In this document: positions 24,772 through 32,966 of the stretch, piece by piece
How the letters are laid out: the number at the start of each line of letters is the position of its first letter
How positions within the stretch are numbered: the first letter of the stretch is position 1
Source: Arthrobacter rhizophilus
GTDB taxonomy: Bacteria; Actinomycetota; Actinomycetes; Actinomycetales; Micrococcaceae
Length of the DNA stretch: 64,000 nt
Direction: 5' to 3'
NCBI RefSeq assembly: GCF_026241105.1
Contig: NZ_JAPFFT010000019.1
Coordinates: 30,991 to 94,990, forward strand
Made by a program: the position numbers and the translations under genes
Notes under the pieces: generated by a model
Database searches by the model: none
Seen by the model: only the letters and a program-made list of their open reading frames with translations
What the model was told of the DNA's origin: nothing

Positions 24772-26187
24772 ATGAGGCATCCTCAGACCTCCGAACCAAC
24801 AGACGCATCCATCGGCGCGTCAGGTTCCCCTTCCATGGTCGCGGCACGGATTGACCGCGTCCCGACCGGCCGCTTCCACGTCAAGATCGCTTCGATCCTG
24901 GGCACCGGCACGTTCTTCGACGGCTTCGACGCCATCAGCCTTGCCGTCGTCCTGTCCATCGTGGTGTCCGCGTTCAAGATCAGCTTCGCCGAAGCCGGCC
25001 TGATCATCAGCGCCGGCTACGTGGGCCAGTTCATCGGCGCCATCTGCATCGGCCTGCTCGCCGACAGGTTCGGCCGGAAAAAGACCTTCATCGGCGCGAT
25101 GGTCATCTTCGCGCTGCTCTCCGTAGCCTGCGCCTTCGCCTGGTCCTCCACCAGCCTGCTGATCTTCCGCATGGTCCAGGGACTTGGCCTGGGCGCCGAA
25201 GTCCCGATCGCCGGAACACTGATCAACGAATACCTCGGCCGCAAGAGCCGCGGCCGGGTCGGTGTGCTGTACCAGTCTGCGTTCTCCTGGGGCCTGTTCT
25301 TCGCCCCCCTGGTCGCTCTTGCCCTGACCTCCACACTGGCACCGCAGCTTGCCTGGCGGGTGCTCCTGGGTATCGGCGTGATTCCGCTGCTGGTCGCCAT
25401 TTGGGCCTGGTTCGCGTTGCCCGAATCGGCCCGCTGGCTCGCCGAGCGCGGACGCCACGAGGAAGCCGACGCCTACGTGAGCAAGATGGAAACCGAAGCG
25501 ACCTCCCGAGGCAAGGTCCTGGACGAACCGGAACCCCTTCCGGCCGTTGCACACAAGCCCTTCAAGGCCTCCGAGCTGTTCAGCGGACAGTACGGCCGCC
25601 GCACCATCATGCTGGCCCTCCTGTGGTTCACCGCATACTTCGTGATCTACGGCTACTCCGTCTGGCTGCCCAGCCTCTACGTCAAGGTCGGCCACCTGCC
25701 CTCGGCAAACTCGCTGCTCCTGACTGTCCTGATCGGAATTGTCGTCATCCTGGTCATCAACATCAGCGCCTGGCTGGTCGAAAAGATCGGACGCAAGCCG
25801 TCCCTTCTCATCGGATTCGGCGTCGCCACGGCCGCCGGCGCCTACGGGTGGGTCATGACCACGACGTTCGGGGACACCTCCTGGCAGGTCCTCTTCACCA
25901 CCGGCTGCCTGATCGCCCTGGGCATCAGCGTCCCGGCCGCCGTCCTCTACATGTACACCGCCGAGCTCTACCCCACCCGCATGCGCGGCTTCGCCAGCTC
26001 CTCGGCCAGCAGCCTCGCCCGGCTCGCAAGCGTCCTGTCCCCCTTCCTGATCGGCCCCCTGCTGGACAGCGGCGGAGTCGGCACCATCTTCGCCCTGCTC
26101 GGCGGCTTCGCGCTGGTGGGTGCCCTGGTCATCGGGACCGCCGGCATCGAAACCCGCAACCGCTCACTGGAAGACATCTCCGCCTGA
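24772..26187 (+). CDS. MFS transporter, aromatic acid/H+ symporter type
   Basis: A 471-residue twelve-segment MFS protein. The signature loop is GLLADRFGRKKTFIGAMV, with a second-half equivalent AWLVEKIGRKPSLL, and FDGFDAISLAVVL in the first segment is the DGxD motif of the aromatic acid:H+ symporter group (PcaK, BenK and others). It probably imports the carboxylated substrate degraded by the cluster. GAAGGAGATCAAG precedes the ATG. It heads a five-gene operon with short or negative gaps. Confidence 0.85.
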   Translation: MRHPQTSEPTDASIGASGSPSMVAARIDRVPTGRFHVKIASILGTGTFFDGFDAISLAVVLSIVVSAFKISFAEAGLIISAGYVGQFIGAICIGLLADRFGRKKTFIGAMVIFALLSVACAFAWSSTSLLIFRMVQGLGLGAEVPIAGTLINEYLGRKSRGRVGVLYQSAFSWGLFFAPLVALALTSTLAPQLAWRVLLGIGVIPLLVAIWAWFALPESARWLAERGRHEEADAYVSKMETEATSRGKVLDEPEPLPAVAHKPFKASELFSGQYGRRTIMLALLWFTAYFVIYGYSVWLPSLYVKVGHLPSANSLLLTVLIGIVVILVINISAWLVEKIGRKPSLLIGFGVATAAGAYGWVMTTTFGDTSWQVLFTTGCLIALGISVPAAVLYMYTAELYPTRMRGFASSSASSLARLASVLSPFLIGPLLDSGGVGTIFALLGGFALVGALVIGTAGIETRNRSLEDISA

Positions 26188-26215
26188 CACAGGGCGGAAC
26201 GAAAGGCACTTCACC

Positions 26216-27076
26216 ATGAAATTGATCGGCGTACGCACCCCCGGCACCGATGACACCCGGATAGCAGTCACCGAAGGCCACGGCAAGGCAAGGGTCCTGA
26301 CAACCCTGCAGGGCTTCTGGGCCGATCCCGCACGCTGGCTGGGGAACGAACCGGCCGACGGGCAGCTGCTCAGCACCGAAGATGTCCGGATCGTCCCACC
26401 GGTGCTCCCGGAGGCACGGGTGATCTGCATTGGCCTGAACTACCGTGCCCACGCGGCCGAAGGAAGCTACAAGGACCAGGAACTCCCCCCGCACCCGACG
26501 CTCTTCGCCCGCTGGACCCAGTCCCTGAGCGTGGACGGCGTGCCCGCCCCGGTACCGGCCAACGAGGCAGGACTGGACTGGGAAGGCGAAATCGCAGCCT
26601 ACATCGGCCGCCCCCTGGTCGACGCGGACGCCGAAACAGCACGGAAGGCAGTCGTGGGCTATTCCACCTTCAATGACCTGACCTCCCGGGTTGCGCAGAA
26701 GCTGACCTCCCAGTGGATCCTGGGAAAGAACGGGGACAACAGTGGCCCGCTCGGCCCGCTCGTCACCGCCGATGAGGTCGGGGACCTTCGCGAAGGCCTG
26801 CGCGTGCAGACCAGGGTCAACGGGACAACGGTGCAGGACGGCAACACCAAGGACATGATCTATGACCTCGGGGAGACCCTGTCCCTGATCTCCCGCACCT
26901 TCACCCTCCGTCCGGGCGACATCATCTGCACCGGCACCCCCGAAGGAGTCGGCTACGCACGTACCCCCCAATGGCTCCTGCAACCCGGCGACGTCGTCGA
27001 AGTCGAAGTCGACAAACTCGGTGTCCTCACGACCCCCATCGTCGGCAACGACTACCGGCACGGGGCCACCCCGTGA
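26216..27076 (+). CDS. Fumarylacetoacetate hydrolase-family protein
   Basis: A 286-residue FAH-fold enzyme. Metal ligands are Glu 123 and Glu 125 in DWEGEIAAYIGR and Asp 154 in YSTFNDLTSR. The substrate loop ICIGLNYRAHAAE and the C-terminal ICTGTPEGVGYAR are also present, so it should be active. Members hydrolyse acylpyruvates or decarboxylate or hydrate oxo-acids formed after ring cleavage. It starts 28 bases after the permease gene and overlaps the next gene by four bases (GTGA). Its presence implies a ring-opened dicarbonyl intermediate, though no recognisable ring-cleavage dioxygenase lies nearby. Confidence 0.88.
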   Translation: MKLIGVRTPGTDDTRIAVTEGHGKARVLTTLQGFWADPARWLGNEPADGQLLSTEDVRIVPPVLPEARVICIGLNYRAHAAEGSYKDQELPPHPTLFARWTQSLSVDGVPAPVPANEAGLDWEGEIAAYIGRPLVDADAETARKAVVGYSTFNDLTSRVAQKLTSQWILGKNGDNSGPLGPLVTADEVGDLREGLRVQTRVNGTTVQDGNTKDMIYDLGETLSLISRTFTLRPGDIICTGTPEGVGYARTPQWLLQPGDVVEVEVDKLGVLTTPIVGNDYRHGATP

Positions 27077-28368
27077 GCGCCCCCGCCGAATACCGGCAAT
27101 ACCTCTACCCGCCAGGTGATCCCCGGATCGAGGAGCTGAAAGGCCTGGACGCCTACGGCTACCGCGAAGCGGCCCGGAAGGACGCCTTCACCGGTGACCT
27201 CATCCGCAGCTGGGAGCCCCTGTACTTCCAGCCCTTCCGCGGCGTCACCAGCGACGGCAACCTCATCCAGGACCTCTACCAGCTCACCCTTGCACGGCCG
27301 GGCGAAGAAGCACCCGTTGAGGCGATGACCGCCGCCGCCACGAATCTCCTGGACCAACTGTCCGGGAAAGCCAGGGAACAGCTCTGTTACTCGGTTGATG
27401 CACCTCACTGGCAGACCTGGGCCAACCCGGAATTCATGCAGCACGACACCGGGCTGCGCCTTGAATACCAAGACGAGCAGACCCGGGCCCTGGTCCTGGA
27501 CATCGTTCAGGCCAGCCTGAGCGAATCCGGCTATGACCTGGCGCGTACGCTGATGCGCATCAACGGGTTCCTCGGCGACATGGTCGGGCTGCCGGCCCTG
27601 ATGAACGATTACAGCTACAACTTCGCGCTCTACGGCCAGCCCTCACACACCCAACCCTGGGGATGGCAGCTGTTCGGCCACCACCTCGCGCTGAACTGCT
27701 TCGTCGCCGGAACCCAGATGGTCATCACCCCGGTCTTCTTCGGAGCCGAACCCAACACCATCGACGAAGGCCCCTTCAACGGCACCACAGTCTTCGAAGG
27801 ACGGATAGAACCCGCCCGCAAGCTCATGCAGAACCTCGCCCCGGACCTGCGGGACAAAGCACAGACCTATGCACACCTTGTGGACCCGGCAATGCCCGCA
27901 GGGCGGGTGCACCCCGGCGACGAACGCCACCTCGCCGGTGCGTTCCAGGACAACCGCGTCATCCCCTACGAGGGCATCCGGCTCACCGACATGGACGACA
28001 CCTCCCAGGCCCTCGTCCAGGACATCATCGAAGATTTCACTGGGTACCTCCCGGCCGGTCCCGCCGCCGCGCGCCGCCGCGAGATCAGTGACCACTACCA
28101 GGACACCTGGTTCTCCTGGATCGGCGGATACGGCGACGACGAGCCCTTCTACTACCGCATTCAAAGCCCCGTCGTCATCCTCGAACTCGACCACCACTGC
28201 GGCGTCTTCCTCAACAACACCGAACCGAAAAAGTTCCACATCCATACCCTGATGCGCACCCCCAACGGCAACGACTACGGACACGAACTGCTCCGGCAAG
28301 CGTCCACAGCCAGCGACACCGCGACAACCGCTTCAGGGGGCAACAAAGAAATGGCGACACAAACATGA
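27073..28368 (+). CDS. DUF3500-domain protein of unknown function
   Basis: A 431-residue protein starting at a GTG that overlaps the FAH stop. It resembles the DUF3500 family, for which I know no established reaction. Conserved-looking features include WGWQLFGHHLAL (His 203, His 204), MVITPVFFGAEP, LELDHHCGVFL (His 374, His 375) and FHIHTLMRTPNGNDYG (His 389, His 391). These His groups could form one or more metal sites, which is an inference. No signal peptide or membrane segment is seen, so it is cytoplasmic. Translational coupling to FAH and CoA-transferase genes says it performs a step of the same pathway. Confidence 0.75.
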   Translation: MSAPAEYRQYLYPPGDPRIEELKGLDAYGYREAARKDAFTGDLIRSWEPLYFQPFRGVTSDGNLIQDLYQLTLARPGEEAPVEAMTAAATNLLDQLSGKAREQLCYSVDAPHWQTWANPEFMQHDTGLRLEYQDEQTRALVLDIVQASLSESGYDLARTLMRINGFLGDMVGLPALMNDYSYNFALYGQPSHTQPWGWQLFGHHLALNCFVAGTQMVITPVFFGAEPNTIDEGPFNGTTVFEGRIEPARKLMQNLAPDLRDKAQTYAHLVDPAMPAGRVHPGDERHLAGAFQDNRVIPYEGIRLTDMDDTSQALVQDIIEDFTGYLPAGPAAARRREISDHYQDTWFSWIGGYGDDEPFYYRIQSPVVILELDHHCGVFLNNTEPKKFHIHTLMRTPNGNDYGHELLRQASTASDTATTASGGNKEMATQT

Positions 28369-29618
28369 CCATCACCCAACCCCACACACCGACGGTGGAA
28401 CCCACCACCGACGCGGACGATGGACCGGCCCAAGGGCCACTTAATGGGCTCGTGGTTCTGGACCTGAGCAGGATCCTTTCGGGCCCGTTCGCAACAATGA
28501 CACTGGCTGACCTCGGCGCGGACGTCATCAAGATTGAACAACCAGGCCTCGGCGACGACACCCGGCACTGGGGACCACCCTTCCAAGGAACCCAGGCCGC
28601 CTACTTCCTCTCCGTAAACCGGAACAAGAAAAGCCTGGCCGTCGACCTGAAAAACCCGCAAGGCTTGGCGGCAGTGAAACGCCTCGCCGCAACGGCTGAC
28701 ATCGTCGTCGAGAACTTCCGCCCGGGAACCGCCGCCCGCCTGGGCCTGGGCTACGACGAGCTCTCCAGGGACAACCCGGGCCTGATCTACGCCTCCATCA
28801 GCGGCTACGGCCAAACCGGGCCCGAGGCCCAACGCGCCGGTTACGATGCCATAGCCCAAGCCCGCAGCGGCATCATGAGCGTCACCGGCGAACCCGCCGG
28901 TCCGCCCGTCCGCGTCGGGAACAGCGCCTCCGACCTCATCGCCGGCAGCTGGGCTGTCATCGGCGTCCTCGCAGCACTCCAGGAACGCAACCGCACCGGA
29001 ACCGGCCAATGGGTGGACATCAGCCTGCTCGACGGCTCGGTCTCATGGCTGACCTACCTCGCCAGCGGATACCTCGCCAGCGGCGAGGTCCCCCAACGAT
29101 ACGGATCCGCACACCCCACCATCGCCCCCTACCAGGCCTTCGCCACATCAGACGGATTCCTCATGCTCGCCGTCGGAAACGACGCCCTCTGGAAACGGTT
29201 CATAGACGCTGTCGACCGTCCGGACCTCAGCGGAGACGCCCGGTTCGCCACCAACCCGCTGCGGGTCACCAACAGGGCAGAGCTCATCCCACTGGTCCAG
29301 GAAACACTCCGGCAGGCCACCACCCGGGAATGGGTCCAACGCTTTGATGCCGCCGGCGTCCCTGCCGGCCCCATCCAGACCGTGGACCAGGCACTCAACG
29401 ACCCCCAGGTCATCGCCCGCGGCATGATCACCGACCTCGACCACCCCGAAGCCGGGCCCCTGAAAGTCATCGGCTGCCCCATCAAACTGAACCGGACACC
29501 GGCCGCGGTGCGAACCGCGCCGCCGCTACTGGGCCAACACACCCTCGAGGTACTCCAGAGCGCCGGATACAACGACACCGCCATCAAGGAAATGCAGCTC
29601 TCCGGAGCCATCCAGTGA
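28365..29618 (+). CDS. CaiB/BaiF (class III) CoA-transferase
   Basis: A 417-residue class III CoA-transferase. LNGLVVLDLSRILSGPFATM, then LGADVIKIEQPGLGDDTRHW, is the family start, followed by FLSVNRNKKSLAVDLKNPQG, VENFRPGTAARLGLGYDEL and the segment NSASDLIAGSWAVIGVLAAL, which contains the likely catalytic Asp. It moves CoA from a donor acyl-CoA to a carboxylic acid, activating it. It overlaps DUF3500 and the next gene by four bases each. A CoA-dependent stage after ring opening is implied; donor and acceptor are unknown. Confidence 0.88.
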   Translation: MTITQPHTPTVEPTTDADDGPAQGPLNGLVVLDLSRILSGPFATMTLADLGADVIKIEQPGLGDDTRHWGPPFQGTQAAYFLSVNRNKKSLAVDLKNPQGLAAVKRLAATADIVVENFRPGTAARLGLGYDELSRDNPGLIYASISGYGQTGPEAQRAGYDAIAQARSGIMSVTGEPAGPPVRVGNSASDLIAGSWAVIGVLAALQERNRTGTGQWVDISLLDGSVSWLTYLASGYLASGEVPQRYGSAHPTIAPYQAFATSDGFLMLAVGNDALWKRFIDAVDRPDLSGDARFATNPLRVTNRAELIPLVQETLRQATTREWVQRFDAAGVPAGPIQTVDQALNDPQVIARGMITDLDHPEAGPLKVIGCPIKLNRTPAAVRTAPPLLGQHTLEVLQSAGYNDTAIKEMQLSGAIQ

Positions 29619-30409
29619 CACCCGTAACCGAAACCGACAACACCGAAACAGCCACTGAAAACCCGGTGGACCTGCAACTACAGGACCGAATCGCCACCAT
29701 AACCATCGGGACCGGGCGGCGGTTCAACGCCCTCGGCCTGGCCGACTGGCAAGCTCTGGAAAGAGCGTGTGCCGTGATGGCAGCCGATGAGTCTCTCAAC
29801 GGCGTGGTGATCCGTGGGCGCGGCGGGAACTTCTGTGCCGGATCCGACCTCCGGGAATGGGAAAACGCGACGGCACAGGACGTGGACGAGACGTTCGCGC
29901 AAATGGAACGAACAATGCAGGCAATCGAGCAGTTGCCCATGCCTACCATGGCAGTCATTGAGACCATCGCCGCCGGGGCAGGGTGTCAGCTCGCCCTCGC
30001 ATGCGATATACAGATCTCTGGAGAGTCTGCGAAGATCGGCATGCCAGTATCCCGGCTAGGGATCCTCGTCCCGCCGGCATTCGCCGCCCGGCTGGCTGAA
30101 CGGATCGGCCCTTCACGGGCAAAGGACCTCCTCTTCAGCGACCGAATGCTCCCGGCGCCGGACGCCGCCGCAATGGGACTCATCAGCACCGTTGTTCCGG
30201 ATGAGGACCTCGACAGAACCCTCAAGGAGACCCTGACCGGATGGAATACGGTCTCTGCAGCCTCGCTCCGGACAGCAAAGTCAGCCGTGAATGCGGCCCT
30301 GAAGCAACTGACCGAGCAGTCACGGCACACAGCCGTCGCGCTGCGGGCCACGGACCGCGTGGAGTTCCCCCAACGTGTTGCGGCATTCCTGGGGCGGCAC
30401 AAACGGTAG
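29615..30409 (+). CDS. Crotonase-fold (enoyl-CoA hydratase/isomerase) protein with altered active site
   Basis: A 264-residue crotonase-fold enzyme with a GTG start coupled to the CoA-transferase. The oxyanion-hole strand is present (RGGNFCAGSDL), as is the CoA-binding GAGCQLALACDI. However, the two glutamates that do hydration in classical enoyl-CoA hydratases are replaced: Gln 125 stands in GAGCQLA where GGGCELA is usual, and Val 145 stands in GMPVSRLG where GxPExxLG is usual. It is therefore more likely an isomerase, decarboxylase, hydrolase or C-C lyase of the superfamily than a hydratase. Last intact gene of the operon. Confidence 0.85.
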   Translation: MTPVTETDNTETATENPVDLQLQDRIATITIGTGRRFNALGLADWQALERACAVMAADESLNGVVIRGRGGNFCAGSDLREWENATAQDVDETFAQMERTMQAIEQLPMPTMAVIETIAAGAGCQLALACDIQISGESAKIGMPVSRLGILVPPAFAARLAERIGPSRAKDLLFSDRMLPAPDAAAMGLISTVVPDEDLDRTLKETLTGWNTVSAASLRTAKSAVNAALKQLTEQSRHTAVALRATDRVEFPQRVAAFLGRHKR

Positions 30410-30561
30410 CCGGTCACCAGCAGAAAATAGGCGGCAGCCAGCCTACCCTGACCGCGGCGGAGCGGCCCTGGCGGTCACACGGACCGCCGAATATCGCAAC
30501 GACAACCGCTCCGCCGCATTACAAGCCAGCCAACCAACCATCCGCCCCTCCGGGACCATCC

Positions 30562-30843
30562 GGGGTCAGAGCGAATGCTGTATGCCCAGGATGGACCCGG
30601 ACGGAAATGGCAGACCTGGAAATGGCGGAGTACGGGGCAGAACTCGGACTGGAACCCCAGGACGCATACTCTGTCTCCACCTCCTTCGTGCCAAGTCGCC
30701 GGCCGGCCGAGGCATGTGAGGTGGGACGGGTCATCGCCTGGCTGCTCGCAGATCAAGCGTCGTACAGCAACGCCGCCGTGTTGCCGGTCGACGGCGGCAT
30801 GATCGCCGTCGATCCTGGTTCCCTCGCCCTTGATCCACGCGTC
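30562..30843 (+). pseudogene. SDR-family dehydrogenase, C-terminal remnant
   Basis: One frame reads GVRANAVCPGWTRTEMADLE, later GRVIAWLLADQASYSNAAVL and PVDGGMIAVDPG. This is the end of a classical SDR (RxNxVxPGxxxT, then the typical last helix and VDGG strand). The N-terminal Rossmann part and the YxxxK site are absent; the preceding 150 bases are unrelated sequence. It directly follows the operon, so it was probably its sixth gene before a deletion, perhaps a hydroxyacyl-CoA dehydrogenase step. Confidence 0.65.
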
Positions 30844-30923
30844 AAATTACCAACGCTAAAACGACCCCCATCCCAAGGAATACCTAGCCAGCGCGAATCG
30901 ATGGACAAGCCCCAACTGCGCGA

Positions 30924-30963
30924 GATGACCCCGGGCAGCCTAATCAGGCCGCCCGGGGTCATC
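30924..30963 (+). terminator. Strong hairpin ending the right arm
   Basis: GATGACCCCGGGC and GCCCGGGGTCATC form a perfect 13-bp stem, and the loop can extend it with GCCT and AGGC. It lies about 80 bases after the SDR remnant. The tail (CGACCTTGG) is not T-rich, as is common for actinobacterial terminators. Confidence 0.65.
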
Positions 30964-31820
30964 CGACCTTGGTTTCGCGGGAGGCCTATGACCCACCTCC
31001 TATAACAAGGCCGATTTTTGGGTATGCCTTTCGGTCGTTCGCCAGATGCTGAACTGACCGTCACGGCCGCTGGTGTGTTGTCTGCCCGTCCCGAGATCTT
31101 GAGGGACGGACCTCCAGTTTTTGCTGTCCCCGATGATTTTGCGCGGCACGATGTGTGTCCCGACCGATGGGAGCCAGTATGTGCTGCGGCCGGCTAACGC
31201 GGCAACGACGCCGCCGTCCTTTCGCCGATCCCGGCCACGCCCGGCGGCCCGTCGGAGGCGTCCCCGCGCAGCGTGGCGTCGTCGGCGTACTGCTCGGGTA
31301 AGCCATCGACCTCTCAGAATCCTTCCACGAGCATCCGCTCGCTAGGTCAAGCAGTCAACAAAACCCGGGGACAGTCCCCCACGTACCGTAGCTCCGAGCC
31401 GGCACACGCATTGAGTGAATGTACGTCGACGGCTCAGGGGCGGACCACCATCGGCACTTCCATAAAAGCAGACGTAAGTGTGGACACTGTCCACACCCCC
31501 TTTGGCAGGACAAACCGATAGGCACAGCGCCCCCTTAGGACTCGAAGTAGCTCTCAAGGAGACTTCCGCGCCAAAGTCGGATTCATCATGTAGTACCCAG
31601 CACCCCGAACCATGAACTGGTGTTGGCCATCCACGACCAACCAGACAGAACCGGAACGAGGAACCGATAACCCCACGCCACAGCAAGCGGAAGGCCCACT
31701 AGCCAGGGACTTGAACCCGCCACCCACACACCTGAACAGGCCACCGCGGCGGCCAGGCCACAGCCCGCGACCCTAGCGTCAGAGGGACCTGACCACAAGC
31801 TTTGTACACACGTTAAAGCA
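30964..31820. other. Gene-poor boundary region
   Basis: About 850 bases with no gene I can support; the open frames here lack ribosome sites and family resemblance. It holds short palindromes (GGGGACAGTCCCC at 31367-31379 and a 19-base one at 31478-31496) and a T-arm-like stretch on the minus strand at 31702-31720 (GCGGGTTCAAGTCCCTGGC). The look is of decayed mobile-element or integration debris next to tRNA-Leu. Confidence 0.5.
31478..31496. repeat. Perfect 19-base palindrome
   Basis: GTGTGGACACTGTCCACAC has nine-base arms around a single C. No gene is adjacent. It could be an orphan operator, an insertion-sequence end or a recombination site; nothing in the sequence decides between these. 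Confidence 0.6.
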
Positions 31821-31842
31821 AAAACCCCCTCTGACGAGGGGG
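31821..31842 (-). terminator. Terminator of tRNA-Leu
   Basis: On the minus strand, CCCCCTC, a GTC-A loop and GAGGGGG are followed by TTTTTGC. It starts eight bases after the tRNA 3' end and is a canonical rho-independent terminator. Confidence 0.85.
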
Positions 31843-31849
31843 AATGCTG

Positions 31850-31931
31850 TGCCCGAGGTGGGACTCGAACCCACACACCTTTCGATACCGCATTTTGAGT
31901 GCGGCGCGTCTGCCAATTCCGCCACTCGGGC
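31850..31931 (-). tRNA. tRNA-Leu(CAA)
   Basis: An 82-base class II tRNA. The acceptor stem GCCCGAG/CTCGGGC, D-arm with AATTGGCAGAC, anticodon stem CCGCA/TGCGG with loop CTCAAAA (anticodon CAA), a variable arm around TATCG, and the T-arm GTGGGTTCGAGTCCCAC are all visible. CCA is not encoded. Its 3' end faces the accessory half of the window, the usual side for integration of islands. Confidence 0.93.
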
Positions 31932-32127
31932 GCGGAAACACTGGAACAAGACTAACCGCCGTCGAAGTCTTTGCAGATCTCAACGCTCCCTGTTGCAGTG
32001 CGCGAAACTACTCTACATGCAGATAGGCTATTTTCCAGAACCGGCTCGGCCGAGCAATAAATCATACGCAGGGACCGGGTGCAACTAAGATGGTCATGAA
32101 CCCGCCGTACGTCTTGAAGGAGATCCC

Positions 32128-32733
32128 GTGTCAGAACAGACGGAGACCAAGCCCGCATCCCAGCCGGCGCGCCGTGTAGTTGTCGCAGAGGATGAGACCC
32201 TCATCCGCCTGGACATCATCGAGATCCTGAAGGGCGAAGGCTACGACGTCGTCGGCGAGGCCGACAACGGTGAGAAGGCAGTTCAGCTGGCCGAGGAGTT
32301 GAAGCCGGACCTGGTCCTCATGGACGTTAAGATGCCCGTCATGGACGGCATCTCGGCCGCGGAAAAGATCGTCAAGGCCAGGATCGCCCCTGTAGTCCTC
32401 CTCACGGCTTTCAGCCAGAAGGAACTCGTGGAGCGCGCCCGGGACGCCGGGGCCATGGCCTATGTCGTCAAGCCCTTCACGCCGGCAGACCTGATCCCCG
32501 CCATCGAGATCGCGTTGTCCCGCCACGAGGAGATCAAGGCCCTTGAAAACGAGGTGTCCGACCTCCAGGAGCAGTTCGCCACGCGCAAGCTCGTAGAGCG
32601 TGCCAAGAGCCTCCTGACCACCAAGATGGGCCTCACGGAGCCGGAAGCATTCCGTTGGATCCAGAAGACGTCCATGGACCGCCGCCTCAGCATGCGTGAG
32701 GTCGCCGAGACCATCATCAACCAGGTCAACTAA
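32128..32733 (+). CDS. ANTAR-domain response regulator (PdtaR-like)
   Basis: A 201-residue two-domain response regulator. The receiver has the acidic pair in VVVAEDETLIRLD, phospho-acceptor Asp 66 in LVLMDVKMP, Thr in LLTAFS and Lys 115 in VVKPF. The C-terminal ANTAR domain (LVERAKSLLTTKMGLTEPEA, FRWIQKTSMDRRLSMREVAE) binds paired RNA stem-loops to stop transcription termination. In mycobacteria the PdtaS kinase phosphorylates the homologue. The GTG start at 32128 has GAAGGAG seven bases upstream. It lies between tRNA-Leu and pyk. Confidence 0.9.
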   Translation: MSEQTETKPASQPARRVVVAEDETLIRLDIIEILKGEGYDVVGEADNGEKAVQLAEELKPDLVLMDVKMPVMDGISAAEKIVKARIAPVVLLTAFSQKELVERARDAGAMAYVVKPFTPADLIPAIEIALSRHEEIKALENEVSDLQEQFATRKLVERAKSLLTTKMGLTEPEAFRWIQKTSMDRRLSMREVAETIINQVN

Positions 32734-32741
32734 CCTCCGCC

Positions 32742-32785
32742 ACGAAGGGCGCCTACTTTCCCATGGGATAGCAGGCGCCCTTCGT
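32742..32785 (+). terminator. Terminator of the ANTAR regulator gene
   Basis: ACGAAGGGCGCCT and AGGCGCCCTTCGT form a perfect 13-bp stem around an 18-base loop, eight bases after the stop. The tail CGTCCCC is not U-rich. Confidence 0.65.
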
Positions 32786-32912
32786 CGTCCCCGGAAAGCG
32801 CGCTGCGGCGCCGTCCGCCGCCCTCGAACCACCCAGAGCCCGGAGCCCGGAGCCAGAGCCCCGAGCAGGCTTCCCGGAAGCCGCACGGCGCCAAGAGAAG
32901 CCGCACAACGCC

Positions 32913-32946
32913 AAAAAAGGAGGCCCCGCCAAACGGCGGGGCCTCC
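32913..32946 (-). terminator. Terminator of pyk
   Basis: On the minus strand, GGAGGCCCCGCC, GTTT and GGCGGGGCCTCC are followed by TTTTTTGG: a perfect 12-bp stem with a U-run, about 20 bases after the pyk stop. Confidence 0.92.
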
Positions 32947-32966
32947 CCTAGTTGAACCGAGAGAGA

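Noticed and set aside
31061..31345. Open frames on both strands in the boundary region.
   Set aside because: No start signals, no motifs and low-quality Arg/Pro-rich composition; treated as non-coding.
31478..31496. The 19-base palindrome as a dif or chromosome-dimer-resolution site.
   Set aside because: It lacks the 28-base XerC/XerD arm layout and no recombinase is nearby.
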